Origin: Parafrankia elaeagni
GTDB taxonomy: Bacteria; Actinomycetota; Actinomycetes; Frankiales; Frankiaceae
DNA length: 64,000 nt
Assembly (NCBI RefSeq): GCF_000374165.1
Contig: NZ_KB893694.1
Coordinates: forward strand, 100-64,099
Direction of reading: 5' to 3'
Position numbers and translations under genes: made by a program
Shown here: positions 11,745 to 20,212 of the stretch, one piece after another
How positions within the stretch are numbered: position 1 is the first letter of the stretch
Layout: each line of letters opens with the position of its first letter
The notes under the pieces: generated by a model
Database searches by the model: none
What the model saw: the letters and a program-made list of their open reading frames with translations, nothing else
What the model was told of the DNA's origin: nothing

Positions 11745-12908
11745 CTAGCCCCTGAGCAGGGCGCGGGACATGACGATGCGCTGGATCTGGTTGGTGCCCT
11801 CGTAGATCTGGGTGATCTTCGCGTCCCGCATCATCCGCTCGACCGGGAAGTCGCGGGTGTAGCCGGCGCCGCCGAAGAGCTGGACGGCGTCGGTGGTGAC
11901 CTCCATCGCGACGTCCGAGGCGAAGCACTTCGCGGCGGCGGTGATGAAGCCCAGGTTCGGCTCGCCGCGCTCGGCGCGGGCCGCGGCGACGTAGACCATG
12001 TGCCGGGCGGCCTCGATCTTCATCGCCATGTCGGCGAGCATGAACTGGACGGCCTGGTTGTCCGCGATCGCGCGGCCGAACTGGCGGCGCTCCCGCACGT
12101 AGTCGAGGGAGGCGTCGAGCGCGCCCTGGGCGATCCCGACGGCCTGAGCGCCGATGGTCGGGCGGGTGTGGTCGAGGGTGGCGAGCGCGGTGCGCAGGCC
12201 GCTGCCGGGCTCGCCGATGATCCGGTCCGCCGGGATCGTGCAGTTCACGAGGTGGATCTCGCGGGTGGGGGAGCCCTTGATCCCGAGCTTGCGCTCCTTG
12301 GAGCCGACCTCGAAGCCGGGGTCGTCCGCGCGGACGACGAAGGCGGAGATGCCGTTGGCGGGCTTCGCCGCGTCCGGGTCGGTGACGGCCATGACGGTGT
12401 ACCAGGTGGACTCGCCGGCGTTGGTGATCCAGGTCTTGGTGCCGTTGAGGACCCAGTGGTCCCCGTCGAGACGAGCCCGGGTGCGCATGGACGCGGTGTC
12501 GGAGCCGGCCTCGCGCTCGGAGAGGGCGTAGGAGGCGGTCGCCTCGCCGCTGGCGAGGGAGGGCAGGACCAGCTTCTTCAGGTCCTCCGAGCCGGACAGC
12601 AGGATCGGCATCGTCCCCAGCTTGTTGACCGCCGGGATGAGGGAGGAGGAGGCACAGACCCGGGCGACCTCCTCGATGACGATGCAGGTCGTCACCGAGT
12701 CGGCCCCCTGGCCGCCGTAGATCTCCGGGACGTGGACCGCGTTGAACCCGGAGCGGGTCAGCGCGTCCCGGGCCTCGCTCGGATACCTCTCGCGCTCGTC
12801 GACGTCCGCGGCGAACGGGGCGATCTCCTTCTCGGCGAGATCGCGGACCGCCTCACGGACAGCGTCGTGTGTGTCGTTGAGCCGGTAGGCGTCGAAGTTC
12901 GGATCCAC
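11745..12908 (-). CDS. Acyl-CoA dehydrogenase
   Basis: A 387-residue flavoprotein oxidising acyl-CoA to trans-2-enoyl-CoA, passing electrons to ETF. The three acyl-CoA dehydrogenase domains are complete: N-terminal helices, the beta domain with YALSEREAGSD and WITNAGESTWYTV, and the C-terminal helical domain with RRQFGRAIADNQAVQFMLADM. The C-terminal QIYEGTNQIQR segment carries the glutamate that acts as catalytic base in the short/medium-chain subfamily. Overall it resembles the FadE25-type enzymes of actinobacteria. It is downstream of a 3-hydroxyacyl-CoA dehydrogenase gene on the same strand with a 54-bp gap, so the two are probably co-transcribed for beta-oxidation or branched-chain acid catabolism. 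Chain-length preference is not readable. Confidence 0.95.
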   Translation of the reverse strand: MDPNFDAYRLNDTHDAVREAVRDLAEKEIAPFAADVDERERYPSEARDALTRSGFNAVHVPEIYGGQGADSVTTCIVIEEVARVCASSSLIPAVNKLGTMPILLSGSEDLKKLVLPSLASGEATASYALSEREAGSDTASMRTRARLDGDHWVLNGTKTWITNAGESTWYTVMAVTDPDAAKPANGISAFVVRADDPGFEVGSKERKLGIKGSPTREIHLVNCTIPADRIIGEPGSGLRTALATLDHTRPTIGAQAVGIAQGALDASLDYVRERRQFGRAIADNQAVQFMLADMAMKIEAARHMVYVAAARAERGEPNLGFITAAAKCFASDVAMEVTTDAVQLFGGAGYTRDFPVERMMRDAKITQIYEGTNQIQRIVMSRALLRG

Positions 12909-12962
12909 GGCGGTGTCGTCCTCGTCCTAGGTCGGTCGTGACCGGTCCGGAAGCGTGACCGG

Positions 12963-13865
12963 TCAGGCGTAGCGGTGGAAGCCGCGGCCGCTCTTCTTCC
13001 CGAGCAGCCCGGCGTCGACCATGCGCAGGAGCAGCGGCGGCGGCGAGTACAGGGGCTCCTTGAACTCGTCGTAGAGCGACTCGGCGACGGCCTTGACGGT
13101 GTCGAGCCCGATCAGGTCGATGAGCCGCAGCGGGCCCATCGGGTGGGCGCAGCCGAGCACCATGCCCAGGTCGATGTCCTCGGGGGAGGCGAAGCCGGAC
13201 TCCTGCATCCGGATCGCCGACAGCAGGTAGGGAACGAGAAGGGCGTTCACCACGAAGCCCGCGCGGTCCTGGGAGCGGATCACCTGCTTGCCCAGCGCGG
13301 AGGTGACGAACTCCTGCGCCCGGCTGAGGGCGGCCTCCGAGGTGAGGAGGGACGGGACGAGCTCGACCAGCTTCATCACCGGCACCGGGTTGAAGAAGTG
13401 CACACCCAGTACCTGCTCCGGGCGGCCGGTCGCCATCCCGAGCTTCATGATCGGGATGGACGAGGTGTTGGACGCGAGGATGGCCGCGGGGTCGACGACG
13501 ACCTTGTCGAGCGCGGCGAAGATCTCGGTCTTGACCTGCTCGTTCTCCGCGACGGCCTCAACGGTGAACTGGCGGTCGGTGAAGTCGCCGAGGTCGGTGG
13601 TGAAGCTCAGCCGGCCCAGCGCAGCGTCCCGGTCGGCCTCGGTGAGCTTGCCGCTGCGGGCGCCGCGGTCGAGCGAGGCGGTGACCCGCTTGCGGCCGGC
13701 CTCGACCGCTCCCGCGTCCACCTCCCGGACCAGCACGTCGAGCCCTGCCCGCGCGCAGGCTTCGGCGATGCCGGAGCCCATGAGGCCGCATCCGACCACG
13801 CCGACCCGGCGGATCTCGGACGTCGCCTGCTCGGGCGAGGCCTGTACCTGCTGTGTCTCGGCCAC
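12963..13865 (-). CDS. 3-hydroxybutyryl-CoA/3-hydroxyacyl-CoA dehydrogenase
   Basis: A 300-residue NAD(P)-dependent enzyme interconverting 3-hydroxyacyl- and 3-ketoacyl-CoA. The Rossmann motif VGVVGCGLMGSGIAE lies near residue 20; the catalytic His is in LGVHFFNPVPVMKLVELV, with the Glu and Asn of the family (SNTSSIPI, AGFVVNALLVPYL) in place. The C-terminal domain has the usual DLGMVLGCAHPMGPLRLIDLIGLD. GTG 13865 is chosen over a start 20 codons upstream because GGAGG stands seven bases before it. Together with the downstream acyl-CoA dehydrogenase it forms a small acyl-CoA operon, headed by a 20-bp palindrome. It could serve beta-oxidation or hydroxybutyrate metabolism; the sequence does not decide. 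Confidence 0.94.
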   Translation of the reverse strand: MAETQQVQASPEQATSEIRRVGVVGCGLMGSGIAEACARAGLDVLVREVDAGAVEAGRKRVTASLDRGARSGKLTEADRDAALGRLSFTTDLGDFTDRQFTVEAVAENEQVKTEIFAALDKVVVDPAAILASNTSSIPIMKLGMATGRPEQVLGVHFFNPVPVMKLVELVPSLLTSEAALSRAQEFVTSALGKQVIRSQDRAGFVVNALLVPYLLSAIRMQESGFASPEDIDLGMVLGCAHPMGPLRLIDLIGLDTVKAVAESLYDEFKEPLYSPPPLLLRMVDAGLLGKKSGRGFHRYA

Positions 13866-13958
13866 CTGGCCGCCTCCGTTCTCGCGCTGCTCGTCACTGC
13901 GCCGAACCCCGTGCCGAGTGTCCACGGTCGGCCCGGCGTTTGCGACCCAGCGATACTC

Positions 13959-13978
13959 GTCCTATCCAACTATAGGAC
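13959..13978. promoter_or_regulatory. 20-bp palindrome ahead of the acyl-CoA operon
   Basis: GTCCTAT at 13959-13965 and ATAGGAC at 13972-13978 are perfect inverted arms around CCAACT. The site lies 94 bp upstream of the dehydrogenase start and is AT-rich for this genome. It looks like an operator for a dimeric regulator, plausibly TetR-type as is common for acyl-CoA operons, but no regulator gene is adjacent. Confidence 0.5.
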
Positions 13979-14031
13979 GCCCTTGTAGTTGGTTGCCGGT
14001 TCCACGATCCTGCGGGGGCCCACCCGGACGG

Positions 14032-14934
14032 TCAGGGATGCAGGGGGAGCGACCACAGCGCGAGCGTGCCGACGGACAACGGCACCCCGACGCCGACCAG
14101 GAGACTCGGCAGCGGGCGGGCCAGCCCGTACCGGTCGGCGAGGATCGCACCGGCCACCATGGGCGGCATCGCGGTCTCGAACAGCGCGACCCTGACGTCC
14201 GGGTCGCCGAACAGTCCGGTGGCCAGGTACACCGCAACCACCAGCGCCGGGGCCACGGCGAGTTTCACGCCCAGCCCCAGGGCCAGCTCCCGCCACCACT
14301 CGCGCACCGCGGGCAGTCGCAGCTGCAGACCGACGGAGAACAGCGCCAGCGGCGTCAGGGTGCCGCCGATCGAGGCGAGCGCCTCGTCCAGCCAGACCGG
14401 GTACTCGACCGGGCGCAGCGCCAGCGCCAGCACCAGGGCGACGAGGGAGGGGCGGGCGAGCGCCCTGCGGGCCACGGCCAGCGGTGACGTGGCAGTGCCG
14501 GCCGCGGCGGTCACCACGACCAGGACCACGGTGTTGAGGACCAGGTACGACCCGAGCTGGTCGGTCAGCAGCGCGATCGGCACCCAGGACTCGCCGAAGA
14601 AGGCGGTGACCATCGGGATGCCCACGAACGAGGTGTTCGCCACCGCGGTGGTGGCGATCAGCGCGGCCACGACCTCCCTCGACAGCCGCATCACCCGCGC
14701 CGCCACCAGGTAGATCAGCACCGTCACCGCACAGAGCAGGTACGGGGCCGCGACCACGAGCACGATCCTGGACGGGATCTCGACGTCGTGGAGGACGTGC
14801 AGGGTCAGGGCGGGCAGCGCGATGTCGAGCAGCCAGATACCCAGCGCCCGCGGGGCGTCCTCGGCGAACCGGTGCGCGCGCTGGGCGGCGATGCCCGCGA
14901 CAAGACCGACAAGCACCACGACCAGGGCGGACAC
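14032..14934 (-). CDS. AEC-family permease
   Basis: A 300-residue integral membrane protein with about ten hydrophobic segments and no signal peptide. It matches the auxin efflux carrier (AEC) family: paired five-helix halves, with TAVANTSFVGIPMVTAFFG in the first half and FETAMPPMVAGAILADRYG in the second, the two broken-helix regions typical of the fold. Bacterial members move malate, malonate or related anions, but the substrate here is unknown. It is transcribed in the same direction as the acyl-CoA genes downstream, yet the palindrome in the 166-bp gap suggests a separate promoter for those. ATG 14934 is the natural start. Confidence 0.86.
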   Translation of the reverse strand: MSALVVVLVGLVAGIAAQRAHRFAEDAPRALGIWLLDIALPALTLHVLHDVEIPSRIVLVVAAPYLLCAVTVLIYLVAARVMRLSREVVAALIATTAVANTSFVGIPMVTAFFGESWVPIALLTDQLGSYLVLNTVVLVVVTAAAGTATSPLAVARRALARPSLVALVLALALRPVEYPVWLDEALASIGGTLTPLALFSVGLQLRLPAVREWWRELALGLGVKLAVAPALVVAVYLATGLFGDPDVRVALFETAMPPMVAGAILADRYGLARPLPSLLVGVGVPLSVGTLALWSLPLHP

Positions 14935-14991
14935 CGGCGCATCGTTTCAGCCCGGCAGCGCCGCGCCACCCGCCCCGCGACGTCGCCTGCG

Positions 14992-15246
14992 TCACTCGGC
15001 GGGGGCGTCGGGGCCTTCCGGTCGGCTTTGCTGACCTCTGGTGGTGGCTCGTCGCGCGATCCGGGTGCGGTAGAGCCGGTTGAAGGTGATGTGCACCACG
15101 AAGAGCAGCCCGGCGACGAGGTAGTTCACGTCGCCGAGCGACCGCTGACCCGGCAGGGGCAGGAGCGTGTAGGTGATCAGGACGGCGGCGGCGAGGAAGA
15201 GCGTGCCGATCGTGACGCCGCCGATCCACGGCGGCGCGTCCGTCAT
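14992..15246 (-). CDS. Small two-helix membrane protein, unknown function
   Basis: An 84-residue protein that I do not recognise. Two hydrophobic segments are visible, roughly residues 8-28 (GVTIGTLFLAAAVLITYTLL) and 38-55 (VNYLVAGLLFVVHITF), followed by a basic, hydrophilic tail. ATG 15246 is assumed; GTG 15309 would add 21 residues and neither has a clear ribosome site. It is 57 bp upstream of the AEC permease gene on the same strand and diverges from alkB, so co-expression with the permease is possible. Confidence 0.55.
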   Translation of the reverse strand: MTDAPPWIGGVTIGTLFLAAAVLITYTLLPLPGQRSLGDVNYLVAGLLFVVHITFNRLYRTRIARRATTRGQQSRPEGPDAPAE

Positions 15247-15499
15247 CGACCCGTGCGCTCGTGTCGCGGCTCGGGTGGCGCCGGGCGGCGGCTCGGTCTG
15301 CGCGGTCACAGGAACCAGTGTGCACCGCGCGGCCGCCACGGGTGAGTGGTGATTCACCGCGTGATGGGCGATTGTTCCTGTCGGTGGTGGGTGTGACACT
15401 GCGGTGACAGATCGGAACAGGCCCGGCGCGCCGGTGCCCGGGAGGGGCGTGACCCGCCCGGCATGCGGCCCGCGGCGGGCGGGCGGAAGGGCAACGGGA

Positions 15500-16708
15500 A
15501 TGGCTGCACCAGTGCTGGTCGACCAGACCGGAGCGAAATGGCGCGACGGCAAGCGGTACATGTGGCTGACCGCGCTGATCCCCCCGCTCCTGCCGATCGT
15601 CTCCTTCGGGCTCTGGCACCGCACCGGCTCCGGCCTGCCGTGGTGGCTGACCCCGCTCTTCGTCTTCGGGCTGCTGCCGCTGCTCGACGCGACGTCCCCG
15701 AAGGACCCGGTCAGTGCGCCGGACTGGACGCGCCCGGCGCTGGACACCGACCGCTACTACCGCTGGTGCACCTACCTCTACCTGCCGCTGGCGGGTATAG
15801 CCCTGGCTCTCGGCTGTTGGGCGTGGGTGGAGGGCGACCTCTCGCCGGTCGAGCGGGTGGCCGTGGTCCTCGCTCTCGGCATCGTCACCGGGATCGGCAT
15901 CAACACCGCCCACGAGCTGGGCCACAAGCGGGACCGGCTGGAACGTGTCCTGGCCAAGGCCATGCTCGCGGCCTCCGTCTACGGCCATTTCCATGTGGAG
16001 CACAACCGGGGCCATCACGTCCGCGTCGCCACCGCCGCCGACCCGGCGAGCGCCAGGCTGGGGGAGAGCTTCTGGCGGTTCTGGCCGCGCACCGTCGGCG
16101 GCAGCCTGCGCTCCGCCTGGGAGCTGGAGGCACGCCGGCTGCGCCTGCGCGGGCGCTCGCCGTGGTCGCGGCACAACGAGGTGCTGAGCTCGTGGGGCTA
16201 CACCGTGGTGCTCTTCGCCGCACTCGCGGTGGCGTTCGGCGCACCGGCCCTGGTCTTCCTCGCCCTGCAGGCCGTCGTCGGCTTCTCCCTGCTCGAAGCC
16301 GTCAACTACATCGAGCACTACGGGCTTGGCCGGGCCCGGCTGGAATCCGGCCGGTACGAAAAGGTCGAGCCCCGGCACAGCTGGAACAGCGACGACGTCA
16401 TCAGCAACCTGGCGCTCTACCATCTGCCTCGGCACAGTGACCATCATGCGTTTCCGACGGTGCGGTACCAGTCGCTGCGCTCGTTCGATTCCGCGCCGCA
16501 GCTGCCGGCTGGCTACGGATCGATGATCCTGGCTGCGCTCGTTCCCCGGTTCTGGTTCCGGGTGATGGACCCGCGGGTCGTCGCGCACTACGGCGGCGAT
16601 GTCACCAGGGCCAACATCGAGCCCCGCCGGCGGTCACAGCTCCTTGCCCGTCACGGCGGCGCGGGGGCCGAGAACGTCCGTAAGGCCGAGGCCCGCCCGG
16701 TCGGCTGA
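15500..16708 (+). CDS. alkB: Alkane 1-monooxygenase
   Basis: A 402-residue membrane-bound non-haem di-iron hydroxylase that converts alkanes (or fatty acyl chains) to terminal alcohols using O2 and electrons from rubredoxin. All AlkB histidine boxes are present: HELGHK (His138, His142), EHNRGHH (His168, His172, His173), NYIEHYG (His273) and LPRHSDHH (His312, His315, His316). Four to six transmembrane segments surround them, starting at LTALIPPLLPIVSFGLW. ATG 15500 is preferred, with GGAAGGG upstream; the earlier in-frame start gives only low-complexity sequence. No rubredoxin or rubredoxin reductase gene is next to it and none is fused to its C-terminus, so electron delivery must come from elsewhere. 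Confidence 0.95.
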   Translation: MAAPVLVDQTGAKWRDGKRYMWLTALIPPLLPIVSFGLWHRTGSGLPWWLTPLFVFGLLPLLDATSPKDPVSAPDWTRPALDTDRYYRWCTYLYLPLAGIALALGCWAWVEGDLSPVERVAVVLALGIVTGIGINTAHELGHKRDRLERVLAKAMLAASVYGHFHVEHNRGHHVRVATAADPASARLGESFWRFWPRTVGGSLRSAWELEARRLRLRGRSPWSRHNEVLSSWGYTVVLFAALAVAFGAPALVFLALQAVVGFSLLEAVNYIEHYGLGRARLESGRYEKVEPRHSWNSDDVISNLALYHLPRHSDHHAFPTVRYQSLRSFDSAPQLPAGYGSMILAALVPRFWFRVMDPRVVAHYGGDVTRANIEPRRRSQLLARHGGAGAENVRKAEARPVG

Positions 16709-17179
16709 CCGCTGTCAACACCCTGCGAGAAAAGCCGGTAACCAGTAGGCACGGTCGCGGTGGATCATTCGACGCGAACGCGCGTAACGCGGTTTCTCGC
16801 TGGCCACGCCACCACGTCTGACCGCCGGCGAACGCGTGCCGCTTCTTTCCGCGGACCACCTCAGGATCTTCGTCTGCTGGCTATTCTCGTGTTGGTGGCC
16901 TTCACACGCCGCGGAACCTCGCGGTGGGGCGTGCCCACAAACCCGGACCGACGGTCGGTCGGAGTTTCGGGGGCCCGGGCATCCCGGTATCAGGGAGAGG
17001 GTCCGGGCCGGGTCCGCGTCACCTTCGCCGATCACAGTGTGCCCGGACGGCACCTGCGCGTCGGCATTCCAGGGCCCGGCTCGGGGGCCGGGCCGAAGGT
17101 ACTTCGCGGTGGTGGGAGCGGCCGGCCTTGTACACGACAGAAGCGGCGACGATAGTGGCAGCCCCGGTGGCGCCGTTGT
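16709..17179. other. Gene-free region between alkB and the antiporter remnant
   Basis: About 470 bp in which I find no supportable gene, hairpin or repeat. Frames that stay open here are Arg/Gly-rich and lack any family resemblance. The missing N-terminal third of the downstream antiporter is not hidden here in any frame. Confidence 0.5.
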
Positions 17180-18201
17180 CGCATCATTGGTGAACTGCTG
17201 GCGGGTGTGCTGGTGGGCCCGTCACTGCGGTGGGCTGGTCACTGCTGTCGGTGGTGTCCACGATGGCCACAACCGGCGTGCGGGGTGGGGACATCGCCTG
17301 GCCGGTGCTGAGCGTGCTCGGCGTCATCGCCTTCGCACTGGTCCTGGGCCGGCCGCTGGCCCGGCTGGTGGTCGCGCTGGGAGATCTGGCCCATCAGCCG
17401 ACCGGCGAGACGGATGAGGCGGGAGGGCGGGCCGCGGCGAATCCGGTGGACCTGGCGGCCGGCGCCGGTTCTCCCCGTGCCAGTGAGGCCGGACCCGCCC
17501 CGTCCGCCGGAGTGGCCTCTCCCGTCGGGCCCGCCTCTCCCGTCGAGCCCACACCGACCGCCGGGGCGGCCGGGCTGGTCAAGACCGGCAGCGGGACTGC
17601 GTCGGCCAGTGGTTCCCCGTACGGCGTCGCGGTCGCCGTCCTGTTCATCTTCGCCGCGGCGGCGGGAACACATGCGCTCAGGCTGGAGGCGATCCTGGGA
17701 GCCTTCGTCGCCGGCATCCTGCTCGGTTCGACGCCGACGATCGACCTCCGCCGGCTCGAACCGTTGCGGCTGGTGGTCGTCGGCGTCCTGGCGCCGATCT
17801 TCTTCGCCTCGGCCGGGCTGCGCATCGACCTGACAGCCCTGGCCGAGGCCGAGGTGGCGATCGCCGGAGTCGTCATTCTGGCCCTGGCGATCTTCGGCAA
17901 GTTCGCCGGCGCCTACATCGGCGCGCGGATCAGCCGGCTGGGGCACTGGGAGGCGCTGTCCCTCGGCGCCGGCCTCAACGCCCGCGGTGTGATCGAGATC
18001 GTCGTGGCCGGCACCGGGCTGCGTCTCGGTGTGCTCTCGCCGGCGATGTACACCGTGATCGTGCTGGTGGCGATCGCCACGTCGATCATGACGCCGCCCA
18101 TCCTGCGGGCGACCATGCGCCGGGTCGAGCAGACCGCGGAGGAACAGCTGCGGGAGCTGGACCTCGCTGACCGGCGCAGCTTCGCGCCCGGCGGCGTGTA
18201 G
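17180..18201 (+). pseudogene. CPA2-type cation/proton antiporter, internally deleted and frameshifted
   Basis: Remnant of a Kef/NhaS3-type monovalent cation:proton antiporter. At 17180-17238 one frame encodes RIIGELLAGVLVGPSLRWAG, the hallmark of the second helix of the family. The reading then shifts frame and continues at about 17230 with WSLLSVVSTMATTG, which belongs after helix six, so roughly 150-200 residues are missing as well as the very start. The remaining C-terminal part looks intact: VLFIFAAAAGTHALRLEAILGAF, LAPIFFASAGLRIDL, SLGAGLNARGVIEIV and TSIMTPPILR. A Pro/Ala-rich insert of about 80 residues sits between helices. Without the N-terminal half of the transport core it should not work. 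A complete antiporter of the same superfamily lies at 48210-49424. Confidence 0.78.
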
Positions 18202-18269
18202 CCGGCCCGCGTCCGCCCGGGCCCCCGTCCCGGCCTGCCTCGACCTGTCCCGCGGCCTCCGGCGGCCGG

Positions 18270-19343
18270 TCAGGCGGCCGGCGCCGCCTCGACGCCGAGA
18301 ACCACCGCCGCGGCGGCGAACTCGTCCCGTAGCCGCCGCTTGCCGGCCTCGTCCAGGAAGGAGTGCTCTACCGCGGCGGCGGCCATCTCGAAGACCTGCT
18401 GGCGGGAGAGCCCCAGTGAGCGCAGGGCGTGCAGGTACTCCGTCCGCAGGGTCGTGTTGAACATCGGCGGGTCGTCGCTGTTCAGGTTCACGGCCAGCCC
18501 CTGGGCGATCATCTCGGGCAGCGGGTGCACCGCGTAACCGGCGACCGCGCCGGTGCGCAGGTTGGACGTCGGGGAGACCTCCAGCGGGATCCGGTGCCGG
18601 CGCAGATGGTCGACCAGGGCCGGGTCCTCCAGCGCACTGGTGCCGTGCCCGATCCGCTCGGCGTGCAGGAACTCCAGAGCGTCCCAGATCGTCCGCGGGC
18701 CGGTCGTCTCGCCCGCGTGCGGGATGCAGTGCAGTCCGGCGTCGCGGGCGGCGGTGAACACCGGGCCGAACTGGGGCCGCGGCACGCCCACCTCCGGCCC
18801 GCCGAGCCCGAGGGCGATCACACCCTCGCCACCGTGGGCCAACGCGAGCTCCAGGGTGCGCTCGCCGGACGTCACGTTGTCGGTACCCGGCAGCCCGGGG
18901 ATGTCGGTGATCCAGCGCACCTGGATGCCGGCCTCCCGTTCGGCGTCGAGCCGGCCGGCCTCCACCCCGGCGAACACGGCCGCCGGGTCGACCCCGCGCT
19001 GGACGTGCAGCCAGGGCGTGAACGTGATCTCGGCGTAGCGCACCCGCTGCCCGGCCAGGCCGAGCGCGGTCTCGCGGGCCAGCAGGCGGAAGTCCTCCTC
19101 GTCCCGCAGCACCTGGACAGCGGCCAGGTAGACCTCGATGAAGTGGTCGAAGTCGCGGAACTCGTAGTAGGCCCGCAGGGCCTCCAGATCGGTCGGCAGA
19201 TGGTCGAGGTCGTGGCGCCGGGCCAGCTGGAGCAGGGTGCCCGGCCGCATCGACCCTTCCAGGTGGACGTGCAGTTCCACCTTGGGCAGCGCATCGACGA
19301 ACTCCTCGTCCGTGACCACCGCGCCGGTGTCGCCATCCCTCAC
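18270..19343 (-). CDS. Adenosine deaminase family protein
   Basis: A 357-residue TIM-barrel amidohydrolase of the adenosine/aminodeoxyfutalosine deaminase family, hydrolysing the 6-amino group of a purine nucleoside. Zinc and catalytic motifs are all present: ELHVHLEGS near residue 20, HAGE (His and Glu of the active site), ERIGHG, SPTSN and the NSDDPPMFNT segment with the metal-binding aspartate. The sequence does not decide between adenosine salvage and the futalosine menaquinone route; no menaquinone gene is nearby. GTG 19343 is chosen because GGAG stands six bases upstream; the frame continues upstream through a 15-bp tandem repeat that reads as Gly-Pro-rich filler. Confidence 0.92.
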   Translation of the reverse strand: MRDGDTGAVVTDEEFVDALPKVELHVHLEGSMRPGTLLQLARRHDLDHLPTDLEALRAYYEFRDFDHFIEVYLAAVQVLRDEEDFRLLARETALGLAGQRVRYAEITFTPWLHVQRGVDPAAVFAGVEAGRLDAEREAGIQVRWITDIPGLPGTDNVTSGERTLELALAHGGEGVIALGLGGPEVGVPRPQFGPVFTAARDAGLHCIPHAGETTGPRTIWDALEFLHAERIGHGTSALEDPALVDHLRRHRIPLEVSPTSNLRTGAVAGYAVHPLPEMIAQGLAVNLNSDDPPMFNTTLRTEYLHALRSLGLSRQQVFEMAAAAVEHSFLDEAGKRRLRDEFAAAAVVLGVEAAPAA

Positions 19344-19380
19344 GCCGCTCTCCGTTCCGTCGACTCCGCCGGCTCCAGCT

Positions 19381-19455
19381 CGCAGCCCCGGGCCTCGCAG
19401 CCCCGGGCCTCGTCGCCCCGGGCCTTGGCACCCCGGGCCTTGGCGACCCGGCACC
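19381..19455. repeat. Five tandem 15-bp units upstream of the deaminase gene
   Basis: Units begin at 19381, 19396, 19411, 19426 and 19441. The first two (CGCAGCCCCGGGCCT) are identical and the others diverge progressively. The period is a multiple of three, so the deaminase frame stays open through it. The array lies in the spacer between the acyltransferase and deaminase genes. Confidence 0.85.
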
Positions 19456-19489
19456 AGCCGGTCCGCCAGATCCATCCTGGCGGACCGGG

Positions 19490-20212
19490 TCAGGGCGTGG
19501 GCCGCGCCGGTGGCTCCGGGGCCGACCCGCCGAGGTGGGCGGGCAGCCACCAGGGCGACTCACCGGGCGGCGGGTCCGGGTAGCGGCGCTGGGCGTCGTC
19601 CAGGATCTCCCTCACCGTCAGTTCCAGCAGCGCCGTTCCGGCTTGGGCGTCCTGCAGCGCCGAGGCGGGCACCGGCTTCCCGACTGTGATCGACACCGGA
19701 GTGCCGACCGCCGCCCGCAGGTTGCGCGGCCGGTCCTTGGTCAGGATCCGCTGGCTGCCCCACACGACCAGCGGGATGACCGGCACGTCGGCCTCGGCGG
19801 CCATCCGGGCCGCGCCCGACTTGAACGGCGCCAGGCAGTAGCTCGGGTTGATCGTGGCCTCGGGGAACACCCCGACCAGCTCCCCGTCGCCCAGCGCGCG
19901 GACCGCGGCGCGCAGTGACCCGGCGCCGGCCGCCCGGTCCACCGGGATGTGGTGCATGCCGCGCATCAGCGGCCCGCTCACCCGGTGATCGAAGACCTGC
20001 TTCTTGGCCATGAACCGGACCATCCGGCGCTGGGACCACCAGAAGGGCACCCCGGCCAGGGCGAAGTCCAGGTACGAGACGTGGTTGATCAGGACGACGC
20101 CGCCGCCGGACGCCGGCACGTTCTCCTCGCCGCGCACGTCCAGCTGCAGCCGCAGCGCGCGGAAGAGACCGAGCGCCGTGTGCAGCACCGGCCGATACAC
20201 GTATTCCGCCAT
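19490..20212 (-). CDS. 1-acyl-sn-glycerol-3-phosphate acyltransferase (PlsC-like)
   Basis: A 240-residue membrane-associated acyltransferase of the LPLAT family that acylates lysophosphatidic acid or a related acceptor. The catalytic NHVSYLD (NHx4D) box lies near residue 45, FMAKKQVFD and HHIPVDR follow, and FPEATINPS is the substrate-binding EGT-like box; VPVIPLVVWG closes the fold. ATG 20212 follows GGGAGG at eight bases; upstream sequence in frame is non-homologous. It is separated from the downstream deaminase gene by the 15-bp repeat array. PlsC proper and mycobacterial-type acyltransferases for glycolipids cannot be told apart here. Confidence 0.9.
   Translation of the reverse strand: MAEYVYRPVLHTALGLFRALRLQLDVRGEENVPASGGGVVLINHVSYLDFALAGVPFWWSQRRMVRFMAKKQVFDHRVSGPLMRGMHHIPVDRAAGAGSLRAAVRALGDGELVGVFPEATINPSYCLAPFKSGAARMAAEADVPVIPLVVWGSQRILTKDRPRNLRAAVGTPVSITVGKPVPASALQDAQAGTALLELTVREILDDAQRRYPDPPPGESPWWLPAHLGGSAPEPPARPTP

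Noticed and set aside
13970-16588. 872-codon minus-strand frame over the AEC permease and alkB region
   Set aside because: It crosses several well-supported genes in other frames and has no protein-like character.
19381-19455. CRISPR array
   Set aside because: Units are 15 bp, contiguous and without spacers; a simple tandem repeat.
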